Position numbers and translations under genes: made by a program. This document shows, piece by piece, positions 36,100 to 49,239 of a stretch of 64,000 nucleotides of DNA. The DNA comes from Paragonimus westermani (lineage: Eukaryota; Platyhelminthes; Trematoda; Plagiorchiida; Troglotrematidae), in assembly GCA_008508345.1 (NCBI GenBank), contig QNGE01001333.1:69621-133620 (forward strand), in the 5' to 3' direction. Every line of letters starts with the position of its first letter. Within the stretch, counting starts at the first letter, position 1. A model generated the notes under the pieces. It saw only the letters and a list, made by a program, of their open reading frames with translations, did not search any database and was not told where the DNA came from.

Positions 36100-39000
36100 T
36101 ATTGCAGTGTGCAAAAATACCACCGATAGAAAGAATATGCTTAAGAACCAAGTGAGAACACTCCGTGATGTCCACATGCAAAAACGTTTAGACGCCATAG
36201 TGTGCCAGTCAGGATCAGTTTAGATCGTCCTTAGGGACAGTTTAGAGACTGATGGTTGACGGGAACACGACAAGCTATCATCACATGGTACCATCTCCAT
36301 TTGTGAGTCTCACACATATATTTACCGTAGTTGCTGTTTGACAGGACCGCAATCCACGAAGTATCGGAACAGAATCTAGGAGCATAAGCGGAAAGGAGAA
36401 AACCAGCCAAAAATAGCAGGCGTTCTTTAGGAGGAATCAACAAGCGTATGAACACAAATTTGCCATTGACTGTTGCACAGCGCTGTCAACGGGTGTCCCA
36501 AGTGAACGGTGCAAACGGTCAAAAGGAAGAAGAATAAACCTCCGGTTAAAAATTACCCACATTTCTTCGTAGACATTCCATCAAGCCTCCTTCGAAACGT
36601 AGCATGAGATTTAATGTTTACTCTTGCTGAAGCTCTTTACTACTGTATAACCTTACCAATATCGGAACTAAACTCTGACCACGGCTTCATGAGACAAACG
36701 TGTTGGTCATTATCCCTCAAGTAGTTCGTCGACTGAAAAACGCTTAGCCATTCAGAATTCACATACAAGTCAACTCACGCAGAATTGTTGTTCGTCGATG
36801 CTGACCAATGATCAGCTGCTGTATCGAGTCTATCTGCATGAAGTGGTGGTTAACACAGCTAGTTCCAACAAGCGTCGGATCCCAACAACCGAACTACTCA
36901 AATCAGAGTCCTGGAACGTACTGACGAACGGATCAAACTAAACACTATATGCTAGTCACATTAAAATTATGGCTAATGTCAATCCCATTGTTTCTTCATA
37001 GAAAATATTTTTCCTACTAAATTGAGAATCGATAAACAGATTGGGAATAACACAACGTTACGAGCAAGTTGTAATACTCTACGTTTCAACCACCGCGGGT
37101 GGCCTTCCTCAGGAGTGTTGTGGTAGGTGTGCTTGCGCCCCACATTGTGCCTGTCAGTAAGTTTTCTTTGTGGCTACAGAAACCACCCAATACAGCTATC
37201 AGATGGTTGGATTAATTTGTTGGTACACAGAGGTGGGAACGTCGAGATAAATACCATAAGAGTCTTGACTGCAGACTAGGACTACACAAGTGGCGCACTC
37301 ACTGGTTGATCTTTCTGTTCTGGTCAGCAGCGTACAGAAACAGTGCACAACAGATGGCATGTTGAGATGGGTTATAAAGTTATTCACTAGAAGGTGCATG
37401 TGAGCTCCCAAGTCCGTTCTAAATAACCGAATGCTCTCATTCTACCCGGCGAGTATAGCGAAAATAGTAACCTACTTGCTAGCGTTCCACACGCAAATCT
37501 GTGTAAAACATAGTCGCTTTCTCATGAAACCACACACCAAGCTAGGCAGAACGAACAATTAGCATGTGCTGTTATCTGTAGGTACCGCTTCTGCGTAATA
37601 GATGCTCAAGGTTGTATCTCAGCCCTCTCGCTGGAATGGTCCCGATAAATTGGAATATTTTACGTCGGTAAATGAGAACATGAGCGGCTGAGCTAGTACA
37701 CTCTCACGCACACGTACGTTTCGCTGCGTTTGCTCATACAAAACGCTTAAAACATAATTTTTATCTTGTTAGATTAGATTACTCGACACTGTTATTGAAC
37801 AAAGGACCACTGTTTGAATGCATTAACCATATTTTTTCAATGTCGAGATTTGTTCTTTCATTATGCCCGCTAGCTGGAACAGAAAGCTTCGTGGCCCGAG
37901 ACACCACGATGGAGAAAACACTGAGTTTGTGTGTGATCGAACTGTAATCATGCATGAGAGCATGGTTTAGGACTGATAGGCACGTTCAACGTCTTCTATA
38001 AAGCAATTGCAGACTCGTTCTTGTTCACTTTAGTACAGTGATAACCAGTATGTTACACGGTTTGGTAGTTCTAATGTTAATTGGATTTCGGAAATATTCG
38101 AGTATGGTTGGTAATGGTTGTTGTGTCCTTCCTTGATGTTACGGGAGAAACCCCACCCAAGAAACCCTAGGACTCAAGAGAGTAGTGTAGTTAGGGATTT
38201 CCATTGAAACTGGTCTCTTTCATTTGAATCCAAATGACAAAGCTCAAAACTAAAACCCAGTCATACAGGAGGTCTCAGTTTGATTCAGTCACCGGTTTGG
38301 CCGAGTACATTGGATGTGGACAAACGGTGGGTACGACAGGTCTACTCTATCTCAACCGCTGACGCTTGGATGACTTAGGCACAGTAGAGATAACACAAAA
38401 GTGAGTATAACACATTTCCTGACTCCCTAAAGAAGTCGCCAAAAGTGGAAGCTGCACAGGTTTCCTTGTGTGTGTGAAGGAGTTTTTTGTTATCCAGGCT
38501 TCACATTTCATCTTCAGGTACATTTTATAATGCTATCTAAGATAAATCAGTCAGTCTGATGTGATCGAACTAAATGACTGATGTGAATGCAGATCATATA
38601 TTCTTTTCGGGACGAAACAGTGATGATCGTTGAATCAGACAATGTGATTGGGTATATGGACGGAAATGCGCTAATGAACTTGACACTTAAATGTTACACT
38701 GCGTCGTCACATCCTGAACCCATTTCAGAAGATATTCCTTCATCCCAGAGTTCGAGCACTTTTAGGTTCTATCGAAATGGGTTCTGGATGTGACTGCGCA
38801 GTCTACTTCATTCGTCCCAGGATCACACAAACTTCCGAACTCGTCTATCGCCCGACACATGTTGGCCACTGATCACCGGATTAATCGCGAATCATAGTTC
38901 AGGATTATAATGCGTCACGCTAGTCCGTGTTTCGTGTGTTTTGTTGAAACGGTCGCAATTAGTTTTCTTAAACCAGCATCTTGTGTACAAAAACAATCAT

Positions 39001-40323
39001 ATATGAGCCTTACACCTCCATGAACTTAATAATTCTGTCCTGTCGCTTTCCATCTCATTTGCTACTTCATTTCATCACACACACCCATCCCATTGGTGTC
39101 CCTGGTTAATGTTATTTTGTACTGAAGAGGCAATACGAAATGCCAGCATCTACCCATGTCCGTCTTCTTACTATATCTACCAAGTGGTTATCCTTTTACA
39201 TATATTCGGTTAGATAGTCATTGTTCATCACAAGATCGTGCCAGACGATTAGTTATCAAATGCGAATCCCATATCGCGAAAATCAGCAACCACGTGTCTG
39301 CTCCAAGTAGAGGGCAATAATCATAACCAGAACAGTGTGATATCGTGCAGTTGTAGACTGTTGAGGTAAACAGGGGACTGTCACTATGACATGGATATTG
39401 GTGAAAGTTGACCAGTACATGGTTTTCACTTTGTGTCACTGTCTCAGTCTCGTACAAGCTCTATTGCATAGATAAAAAGCAGCAAAAGTCTTCAGTTAAT
39501 TCGGGAGCCGTAAGAAATTCTAGCTGTTAAACGACCATATAAGTATGAGGAAAACTGGATCATCTTTAACAAATTAAACATGAAGGTTTTACGAACCTGC
39601 CTGATGGATCGATATTCTTTCGTTCTGCATCTCATTCCCGTATAGTTAGGAGAAGGCAATATTAACCAGGTGTAAACATTCATTACCAGTCTGCTATCAA
39701 CTGATACAGGCTGTGATGAACAATTGATCGGACGATGAAGTCTAGCTGAACTTTATTTACCACAAAGTGCTCAAAAACATAATAAGGCATCGCATCAACT
39801 GCCTGCTGCTGTGAGCACTTCCGTTCTCGACTGCGGGCAGTGGGATCTGCACAATAACCCCCATATGCAACAAGCAAAGCACACTCACCACATCACGGCA
39901 TCTATTTGTCTGAGACAATTAGCTTTTTCTCCATTCACTGGTTGAATCCCCGGAAAAAGTGACCTTCAAGTTTGTCACTACGCTGATGGCTAGCTGAATA
40001 ACTGCTCTCATGAAACCCAATGGAATTACCTTAGTTCAGTGTAAACATCCTGCACAGGTGCATTTAATGACGCGTGGCAGTGAAAGCCGTAAGGAAGCTG
40101 TCTCGCTGATGACGCCTTACTCTCACTTGCAGCTCGGTTGTGTTGTTTGCAAGGTGTAGGCACCTTGATGCTGAATGTTTGAATAGGGACGTAGTCATTT
40201 TCAGTAGTTAGGTCCCTTCCCGTCCCCTTCTTTTTCCTTCTCTCTTTCTATATAGGGTTTGCTGTTTCTTCATGGTTGTGTGGCAGTTAAGCATTAGTGT
40301 TAACCACTGATGTATTGCTGTCT
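36100..40323. other. no confident gene
   Basis: It contains the hammerhead-like repeat at 37049-37119. A possible short terminal exon at 38591-38793 (plus) follows GTGAATGCAG but is only 66 codons. The rest is featureless; 40,000-40,323 may be the 3' end of an old LINE given the ATG tail that follows. Confidence 0.35.
37049..37119 (-). repeat. dispersed repeat with hammerhead-ribozyme-like core
   Basis: On the minus strand CTGAGGA (37112-37106) fits the CUGANGA core. An 18-nt hairpin follows (GCCACC-CGC-GGTGGT), then GAAAC (37087-37083), then a CGT...ACG stem, and finally GTGTT, which can pair with AACAC... that is, 37049-37053 with 37115-37119, across a 2-nt bulge. Known for Penelope-like elements: many carry hammerheads. 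Activity is not shown. The motif recurs, decayed, at 51095-51175. Confidence 0.4.
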
Positions 40324-40347
40324 ATGATGATGATGATGATGATGATG
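40324..40347 (+). repeat. (ATG)8 microsatellite
   Basis: Eight ATG units. It could be a LINE 3' tail as at 22.4 kb, but no LINE domain is readable just upstream. Confidence 0.9.
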
Positions 40348-41183
40348 GTGAAAAATCACACATCAAGAATGATTCAGATGATTATAGCGATAGTTAGCCC
40401 TGATTCGCTGACAGTCCTTTCGTGTTTAAACATCACGTACAATTGAACAAACGGTAATAGTCTTCAGGTCCCCAGTTTGTTTAATGCATAACATCTTATT
40501 TTCTAGTTGTTATTCTAAAAGTTATTGGCTAACAGGAAAAATCTACTGCTTATGGAAGAAGCTTTGGGGTGGAGTTTATCCGTAACGTCAGTTAGTTGAG
40601 TGCAGCTGGAATGTCTAACCAAGTGGCCAGTGCAGTAAGGAATTTGTATAGCCATCGGCAAAATCACACTAAGCACTGACGATGATCACGTGTCCCATCA
40701 GGACGGAATCAAAGTTATGAATGTTTCACTCAGTGACCAATTTGAAGAAGAGAGAGTGCTAGTTGTGGAGCCATATAAAAAACAAGAGTGACCTATTTCG
40801 ACCAATTTTTTCAAGAGAGCAGCCAGACACAATAGGGAGTACCTTGCATACAGATTCACCAATCTCAACCGCAACGTGCCTATAATATCCTTAGATTGTT
40901 CCGTAATTCGATTTACTGTTGGATAATTTTATGGGGCAGGGGTCTTTCTCAGGGTCCCTGATAACAATGGAATTGACTTTCTTGATCAAGGTGGCCTGGA
41001 GATTGCACTGAAGCAGAGCCTGCTCGAATGGATTCTAGCAAATGGTCGTCTGTGTGTCATCAAACTTAGTACTTGGGCAGAAGCTGATCGACGCACACCA
41101 GAAGGATGAGGAGTTTCGGATTTCAGCCTTCATTCAAATTCAACATCACTCACAATTGATGGCTGCTTCCCCATTCTCATAAA

Positions 41184-41372
41184 CAACACGGTTGTCTCAT
41201 GAAAGCATGGTCGGAGTTCTAGTACTGGCTGTAGTATGAATATGCACTGCCGACGAGTTCTAACAAGAGTGAAACTCTAGTCTGGTGAATCTTTTTGGAA
41301 GGAACCGAGTGTGCAAGCTGTGAGAATTCCATAGCTGTGATCAATTGTGGGTGATGTTCAATCTGTATGAAG
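41184..41372 (+). repeat. tRNA-derived SINE, family A, copy 3
   Basis: It starts at AACACGGTTGTCTCATGAAAG, so the first ~15 bases are missing or diverged, and keeps the tail GATCAATTGTGGGTGATGTT. It lies just upstream of the RTE-like LINE. Confidence 0.6.
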
Positions 41373-41834
41373 ACCAGAAAGAAGTTATTTGTTCATCATA
41401 TGGGCACACATTCCAGCAGGCAATAGTGCAAGTACTGTCAGAAATGTCTTCTACTAAGCTGTCTCATATTCTGAGACAAACTAAGCTCCCGGACAATGTT
41501 GTGTTTGTTGGTGGTAGACACACTTTTTTCGTCTTACTGTAGAGGAGAAGCGACCAGGTGGTATATCAGGTGCCCATGTACAACACACTGACAGTGGCGA
41601 TCGACTGCTAAAGTCATTCGCGTTTCACGGATTCTACCTATCAGTCTGTTGATTTCAGCATAAACGAAAACAATGCATTTGCAACCCAGTCATCTGCCGT
41701 CGGTGGCTGTACCTGATCAAACAATATAGTTCACTTTGTACTAACCATCTTAACTCAGATAATGCCGTTGTTTGTGCCGCTATGTTTACTCTTTAATTCG
41801 GGAACATCTATTCACAAACATTAAGCACTCAGTT

Positions 41835-43080
41835 GAAAATTGAGTGATAGCAGTGACAATTAACGTTCCCCAATCAAAACTGCAGACTGATCCAGGTGAG
41901 CACTGGGCAAATATATCAACAACTGTGCAAACCCCTCATGAAGAGGTCCATTCTAAAGCGGCACTACAGATACGAAAAAAGCGGATTTTTGCTGATTCGG
42001 AAGAACTTATGAACAAGCGTTCACTGATATCCTTGATTAAAAACACGACAAAGACAGTTGTGAGGTGTAACGCAAACTTACGAAGGGTTTGTGTAAGTAC
42101 CATGTAGCATACTTTCCTAGTGAGTCGAAATGACCAAAAGAGCGTTTTTGTCACCGAACATCCTGGTGCTGTTTTCATTGATTCGCTTTTGTACCAGCGG
42201 CTTTCAAGGTGTTAGTGAGACTGTATGTGAAAACGGTGGCCATAAACTTACAGATTGTTAGGGGCGATATGACAGATGAACGGAGCACCTAGAAAAACAA
42301 TTCTATCGCCTTGATCCAACCCATTTATCTGTTAATTTTGGGGACCGTGTGATTGGGTATGGCATACCCAACGCTGTTGCTTTGGAGACGGAAGTTGTCG
42401 TGAAGCTCAAATTGTTGGAATATGGTAAAGCCCAGGCTCGGACCTTCTTTCTCCGCCACATTCTGAACTAACCACATCCCTTCGTTTAATAGGGAGACTG
42501 GAATGGATGCTTGGTGACTGGTGTTTATTAACAGTCATCCCCATTTCCAGAAAATTGTCATAACATCATGTGATGATCACGGAAGTACATGTCTTGTCTT
42601 CATCACATCCACATTGCCCATGGGTCTCATAATGCGGCTACTTTTGGAACGCATGGGGACCACATAAAATATAACAGGCAGGTTTCTGGCCTTTTCCCGT
42701 GTGTTTCAATCATAGTTACACTTTGGGACAGACACTGGAGCACCAGCACTTCTTATTCTCGGCGAATGGTGATGGTACGTTGACACGCAAAGACTTCTTT
42801 TAACTCAGTTGTCGGAGACACTTTTCGGGGTCACTCGTTCCGTAGGAAATATACCAGTTTGTTGTTCGTTTTATGTCCGCTGTGAGTGCAATGTATGCAT
42901 TTATGAGTAACTATCCCAGGCGTTCAGACGTTCGACAGGACTATCCAGTCTCCCCTCTTCTTTCCAACCGCCTGATGGATGATGCACTGGAAGAGGCTTC
43001 CGGTAGTTTTAAGTGCCGTCTAATCTGGTTGAGAAGTTTGCGACCATCTGCAAGATTAGTTGAGAAATTCTGACATAGTA
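41835..43080 (+). mobile_element. RTE-like LINE remnant
   Basis: 42873-43020 reads SDVRQDYPVSPLLSNRLMDD then ALEEASG, the RT motif B region of RTE LINEs (compare the minus-strand copy at 23.1 kb). An open frame at 41844-42107 contains RKKRIFADSEELMNKRS, like the linker between endonuclease and RT in that clade. The middle (42,110-42,860) has one 50-codon frame, FYRLDPTHLSVNFGDRVIGY, that I cannot place. The element is dead. The 5' limit is uncertain. Confidence 0.5.
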
Positions 43081-44580
43081 TTAGGCTACAGTCAGTGACG
43101 AACCAGTCTCCGTAAATTTATTGAGATTTTTCCGGTGAAACCCAGTTGCTTCTCTTCGTTTGTCCTCTCTATGCGTTTCTACTTATTTGTCAGTTCGCAA
43201 CTTTATGGGTCACACTCGAAACCAATGACAACCCCAGCTATAGCACTCACAGGTACGGTTCAAAGCTGAAAATGAGGAGGAGAAGAGGAACTATACGTTG
43301 CTGAAACCTGAAAATAACTGCAGCTAAATAGGATTTGATTCCCTCAAAGACCGGCAAGTACAATGTAGGTTTCCGATTCAAAACTCTGATTTTATTCGAT
43401 AACTTCAAAAACTGGCAAACGATGGGTGAATTGTTTTCGTGAATTAGCACCAAGTATCTTACTACCCTTTGGTGAGAAGAATATAGTTTTTATTTTAAAC
43501 AATATCGTAACCTCAGCAACTGGTGAGAAATAGTGATTTGGATAAATTCTGAGCTTGAGTTCGCACAAATTCATTTTAGGCATTTGAATATTTCGTGGTC
43601 CGCAAAATCCCAGGTGATCTAAATATGGTGTCTACCTGAGGGCAAGGAATGGGTCCGCAGAAAACCGGCAAAGCCTCTCAGCAATACATAACCCCTCTCT
43701 CGGACGAACTAGTAAGGCAGATTGATCAGTTGTAAATATGAGAAAATTGTCGAGTACATTATGAAACTGAAACAGAAAATAGATCCATCGAGTTTAAAGT
43801 GACCAATCGGTAAATTTTCGGTTCGAATTACCAAGCTATTTATGTTTGAACTGGGAGAAATTTATCGTTTGAAATCAGGGAGTGATTTGTTTTACCTTCT
43901 GTGTAAACCCTCAGGCAACCGGAGAGGTGCACAGAAGCAGTAGAAACCAAAACTCCCAGTTTGTCAGTTACATCAGGGTAAGATCAGAACGGTGACAATC
44001 AACGCAGTTTTCTCTGTCAAGATTAGACAGCATGGCTTAAAAAAAATCAGGAGGCTGTCAAGAGTGAGTTTTATTTCAAAGGTTGAAGGATGCGGGAGGA
44101 TAAATGGCCTGCAGAAAACAAGGACTGGGAATACGGAACGAATTAGGTAATCAAATCGAAATCCAAACAGGACTACTCGTGTTTTGGAAAAGAACGTTTC
44201 TTTTTATCCACGGTTGTTGGAAAATTGCAGCATAATTTGCGGAATTATATTCCTACTTTCCTGCAGGTCGCTTCTGTGCAACACGAAGATCAGCATTCTT
44301 GCTGAAATGAAGATGTTACAACGTGAACAACAAACTCGATAGATGAACAATCCGTGTGTTCTTTTCGTGACATTTTTTATATGGAGGGAGTGTAATGGCC
44401 CCGAGAGTCAGTGAAACTATCGAACAGTTCAGTCATTTCCTCTTTCCTGTCTTTATATAATGCTCGTTATTCAAGAGAACCTCAATTGCTAAATACATGT
44501 GAGACTTAGGGGATTCATTTGATTGTGGCGCAGGTCGTATGACTTTGATTTGTCCAACTCTATTTTCATCATCTCAGGTT
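43081..44580. other. no gene seen
   Basis: AT-rich, without recognisable motifs. Confidence 0.5.
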
Positions 44581-45447
44581 TTACACAATGGCTCCAAGAT
44601 TACGAAATAAGCCTCCCGTATACGATGCAGTGAAAGTGGTCAACAGTTTCCCATTGGTCATAAATTCATATCCAGTTCCAACGTAGTCATGTGAACTAAC
44701 GAACAGCTGCGAACCGAAACGCTCCTGAAAATTCCACGGCCACATGTTAACCGTAACCATGTCCCATACCGGCCGGATTCAGATCTCAGCTGTGTAAATC
44801 TCCAACCGGTTACTACCAGGTTAGGTGGGTGGATAGAAAAATTCTCTGTCAAATATACAGGACGCCTAATGATGTAAGTAATTTTGTAGTGCACTTGTGT
44901 CAAGTTTGTGAAACCCGTGTGCTGAAATTAAGGTACAAGTCAAGCATGCACACAAAAAATGAGATCCTCAATTATTGCCGCCACCGGAAGACATTCACCA
45001 CACTGCGCCAAAGTGCCTTGATGTAGCGGTGAATACACTCAGCTAGAAAGCCGTAGTGACACGTGATATATTCGCATCCGTGATGACCACGGAACATGAA
45101 AATATACTTCGGATGTTTCAGTTTTAGAATAAACAGAAGACAAACTACTTCGATCGAATAACGAGCGCGATCACAATCGTTGCCGAGATAAAGATATCGT
45201 TGACCGGACGGATAACCCAATTTGTCAAATGTGTGTCGAATCACTCTACTGGCCAAATACGTCACACACACACCCGCATTCACAGTGGTTGTGTTTAACC
45301 AAGATCAATGCAGACGGGATCTTCCATGAATGTGTCTGCTACTTGTATAGATATATCCGCTAATTCTCTCTCGCCAATATCTGCTTTTGCACCACGTTTG
45401 ACAAGCCTTTCACGTAACTGTATTAGCACGTTGTATAATTTGGTCAT
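44581..45447 (-). pseudogene. PP1-type Ser/Thr phosphatase pseudogene
   Basis: The 867-bp minus-strand region aligns by eye, over the full catalytic-domain length, with protein phosphatase 1. The N-terminal helix region comes first (LVKRGAKADIGERELADISI). A broken GDVHGQ site reads DVFGQ; then come FDKLGYPSGQRYLYLGNDCD, RARYSIEVVCLLFILKLKHP and RGHHGCEYITCHYGFLAECI. The C-terminal segment has VGTGYEFMTNGKLLTTFTAS. Metal and catalytic motifs are lost: GDYVDRG is GNDCDRA, GNHE is GHHG, and the His of GDxHGQ is Phe. At least two frameshifts and several stops are present. No introns are evident, suggesting a retrocopy, although no poly(A) tract remains. Confidence 0.8.
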
Positions 45448-45517
45448 AATTGCTCCACGGCTCAGTCGTAACAATTAGAGCTGCTCCACCATTTTTCATT
45501 TGTGATGCTTGCTTCTA

Positions 45518-46175
45518 TCACCTTCTCATTTTGTCAAAGCACCCTAACTTTGCTCCCACAGATGACAATGTTTGAAAAGCAATATTGATCCTTGACAGGT
45601 GGTCTTGGTAAGCGTGACCTCTGACATACTGCGAGTGCACTGCGGTCCAGCAATCCCATAACGAAGTCAATGGACCATGTTGTGCATTGGGACGGTCGAA
45701 CATCTTCCCAATATCATTTACGGCAAAGCATGTGATTGTACACCAAGATTGCACAACCGCTGGAAACAGCTCAACTATGCACTGAAACTCAGGGGTGTAT
45801 TGTCTTTTGCAACAGGTGGACGCAAGCACCGTTAAATTCACCAGTAACAGCAGTCCAGTAACAATTATTTTGGTTGCTATTCTAAGAGTTCTGCAATGTT
45901 TTGATTAGCTTTCAGAACCAGCACATCCTATGGTTTATTCAGAGATTTGAACACTGAATTTGAACTGGATATTCGCTTACTGACAGAACGTCAGATATTT
46001 TCAAGAACACTTCTCTCATTGTTATTTGAAATGAGGGAAACATCTGAACAATATTGAAGCTGTGTGTAGTGTGAAACTTCCAAGAAACATACCGATAAGT
46101 TTTCTCATCAAGCAATTTGGTGTCCAGCTGGGTCTGTAAGGCTGAATTTCGTGGCCTAGCATCTATCCAGACCAT
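45518..46175 (-). CDS. small membrane-anchored Cys-rich protein (2 exons), unknown
   Basis: Exon 46175-46093 (ATG after an in-frame stop) and exon 45890-45518 join across a 202-bp GT-AG intron (donor GTATGT, acceptor ACATTGCAG) in matching phase, giving 151 residues. Residues about 33-51 form one membrane span or signal anchor (TKIIVTGLLLLVNLTVLA) after a 32-residue hydrophilic N-terminus. The remainder has seven cysteines (54, 55, 65, 78, 82, 108, 145) and helical-looking segments. The layout suggests a type II membrane or late-cleaved secreted protein. No family recognised. The stop lies about 70 bp before the phosphatase pseudogene on the same strand. Risk: the model could be a chance join. 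Confidence 0.42.
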
Positions 46176-49100
46176 GGACAGTTAGGCACGCAACGATTTA
46201 ATCGCCATTCAACAAGTCGAACAGTACTGTGCAACGGTACGAGGGGACGATGAATTTCTTAACGTTGAAGTCCATTCTCCATCTAATTCATCAATATTTT
46301 AGTGCAATTTGAACATTTTGAGTAAAGATATAACAGTAAAGACGCATAATTAGTTGAAGATCAAAGTAATTTTTATCATCCTCAATCACGAATGTTCTGC
46401 TTGATTAATAATACCAACCAGTGGTTTTAGAACACCACTGGTAACTGGACTGGGTTTTGAGAGAGGCTGGCCCAAACTGAAAACCTAGAATCAGTCTCTA
46501 AGGTAGGATGAGAACCGGGAAAATAGTGAATCAAAAATACCAAAGGACTCAATACTGCTCAGGGGTATGTTGTATAGAAAGCGATGGAACGTTTGCTGCA
46601 AATCTATCATACAACTGCAGTTTCACGATTACCAACTTCAGTTGTAACGTGATTTGCAGTGTTAAGCTGATAAGTTTGGTACGAGCAAACTTTTAAAGTA
46701 CACTGTTAAGAATCACTTGTGGGTCATTCAAAATGAAAAAATCCTGCTGTCGCATACGGTTTGGTTTTTACCATAATTCTGAGAATGTGTGAAAAATGAC
46801 TGATTGACGTGGAGGTAATTAGAGCATACGTCGAAGCTCGCTTGTGTTGAGGCAGTACCGTCACTTGTTCCCATTCCGAAGGGAAATTGCTTGGGTTCAT
46901 AGGGGAAAATAGAATTTAGTAAGAGGACAGTAAAGTTAATGCTACCGAGTACGTGAGAAGATATTCAGTCGCCCTCAACAACGAACAAAATATTTAGAGC
47001 GGAAATGAACCCACGATTTGCAAGCAGATTGAAGTCAACGATGTCCGGCTATATGCCGGAGAATAAAATAAAATGACGAGGTGGTACCACAGGGTTGACT
47101 GGAGAAGAAGAATGTCCGGTGAATAGGCCAAAGGGATCAAATGAGCGATCAGTAAGAGTTTTATCACGCAAAATGATGAAAAGTATTGGAATGCATTTAG
47201 AGATTCTGCGTGACATTGATTTCATTAGGTTCCAGATAGGGTAAGAAATGGCAAGCGCGAATTTTTCTCATTGAAATTTTGGTAGCGGAATCAAGTTCCA
47301 AGTCGGTGATAATTTTATCTTTCATTAGGTAGATGCGAAAATCTTCCATTCTATCAAATTCAGAAGACAGTTACAAGCAGGGGTTATTAGTTAGATGTAT
47401 ACGCGTGTGTTGAAATAAAATGTGCTACTTACTGTTGGAGGGTCTGTATTAAGGGAAAAATTGTCTTAGTTTTCGTCGGTAAACGGATCGGAAAACCCGT
47501 TCCAATCAAAATCCTAAAATTATCCATCAAATATGACAGTGTTTATAGCACCAGAGGTTTGAAAAGTGGTTCGATTTATTTGACCTCTGCCAGGAAGACA
47601 AATGACAAATATTTCAGGCACGTGTGATATGCCTAAGGTGAAGATGAGACCCAAGAAATTGTTCGTCTGCTCAGTAATGAGACGTGCTAGGTCCAACCGT
47701 ACTGGCGGAGACAGGAGGGTAGTTTATGGTACTTGGTCGGAGCGGTAAAAGTGTTTCAAAGTTTACCATGAAAATTTCGATTTCTATGGATCCATCAGTG
47801 AACGAGTGATAGATGAGATAGGTGATGATACTTTTTTGCCACTGTGCACAACTCATGACGACTGCAGTTAGACGGAAGGTAAATACGGTCAATAAGAAAT
47901 GTTAGCTGACTAGCAGGAGCTTCAATCGGTAGGGAAACTTCTGAGCCATTTAGTAAGGTGTGTAAAGCCAAAACTTAGCAAACTTTAAACATCCGACCCC
48001 AGCATACAAACGACGTTTACATTGGGACATTTTACATCCAGTAGACTGAATGTACGAAATGGAGTGCTGTCAGTTCATTAAGTTCCAGTTATCAGGATTG
48101 AGCTTGATCGAAAGGGTGTGATAAAATGAGAAAGGGAGTGCATCGCTTAAGTGAAAAGAGTGCTGAGCTAGTATTGTCGACCAGTAAGTGAGACGCTGAA
48201 GACTGTTGTAGGCTCCTTCATTGCTGAATGTTAAACACTGTTGATAGATGGAGAAACTGAACACAAGCTTACTTGATTCGGAGATAGGGAGTTACGCAGA
48301 AAAATCTGTTTGTGGTGAACTGTTCGTGAAGTGGATTTTTGGTATGCATCATGGCGGCGGTTAGGGGAGGATTAAACCGATTGTTCTTTGATTAACAGAG
48401 CTTAAGTGGCTGGAGGGATCATTTTTAGTTATGTACGAAGTTGACTGAGTAAAGGGATTAACGGTTTCAGAACACTGCATCAGTTGCTGAGCCATGATGA
48501 GTAGTTCCACCATGAAGGTATAAAGACCTATTGGTGGGTGCAAGCTGAGTACTTTTGTCTCAAAAGTGAATATCAGAATGTTAATACTGGAACAACGTGG
48601 GTCTTTGAGCACTGGAACCACTTGTCTTTAAAAAGGCTTCAAATTTTGTGACACTGCATTTATTTGTGCGAACACGTTTCAACCTCATCCTACCACCCTT
48701 ATATCTTGAGTGCTACACATTACCAGATTATCTTTAGCGAAAACTTAATTAGAACGAGAGTGTTTGAGGAACATGTTTAGAGTTTAACTAATTTACCAGG
48801 TATCGCAACAAACTGAATGGCAGGGCACTAAGCTATATAGGGTTTTAATGTGCGCATCATCAGCGATATGCGAAGGGGTGGTAGCAGTACCAGCAGATAC
48901 AGTTTGCACAGTATAACCGATTGCATTCGTAGAATAGGCAAGACCAGCAACGAAGTCGAGAAAATCGTGAAGAACAATGTGCTGAATATCCGTGGCACTG
49001 GATTTTGTAGGCACGTGGTGAACATTGGGCACGGTCACATTTGAGGACTTGGTGGACTCGCCCAACTACCCATTGCAGTGAAGTCATATCAACAAAAATT

Positions 49101-49235
49101 TCGATTTGCTTGAATTTACTGTTGACACGAACAATGACCAGTTTGCCTTTGAATTTGCTTGCGTGAATTTCCGCAAAGGAATGGAATGGGACTAGAAAGC
49201 ATTTCTGCTGAACTTTCTTCCTAATCTTGACAGTC
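46176..49235. other. no confident gene; minus-strand ORF shards
   Basis: 47.0-48.6 kb has several short minus-strand frames that could be remnants of one old retroelement pol, but no diagnostic motif was found. At 48,793-49,230 two overlapping minus-strand frames (about 120 and 90 codons) sit directly beside the solo LTR; neither is recognised. Confidence 0.35.
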
Positions 49236-49239
49236 ATAT
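49236..49239 (+). repeat. target-site duplication (ATAT), left
   Basis: It matches ATAT at 49769-49772 on the other side of the solo LTR. Confidence 0.7.

Noticed and set aside
47020..48621. BEL/Pao-type pol on the minus strand
   Set aside because: Several frames look retroelement-like, but no protease, RT or integrase motif could be identified.
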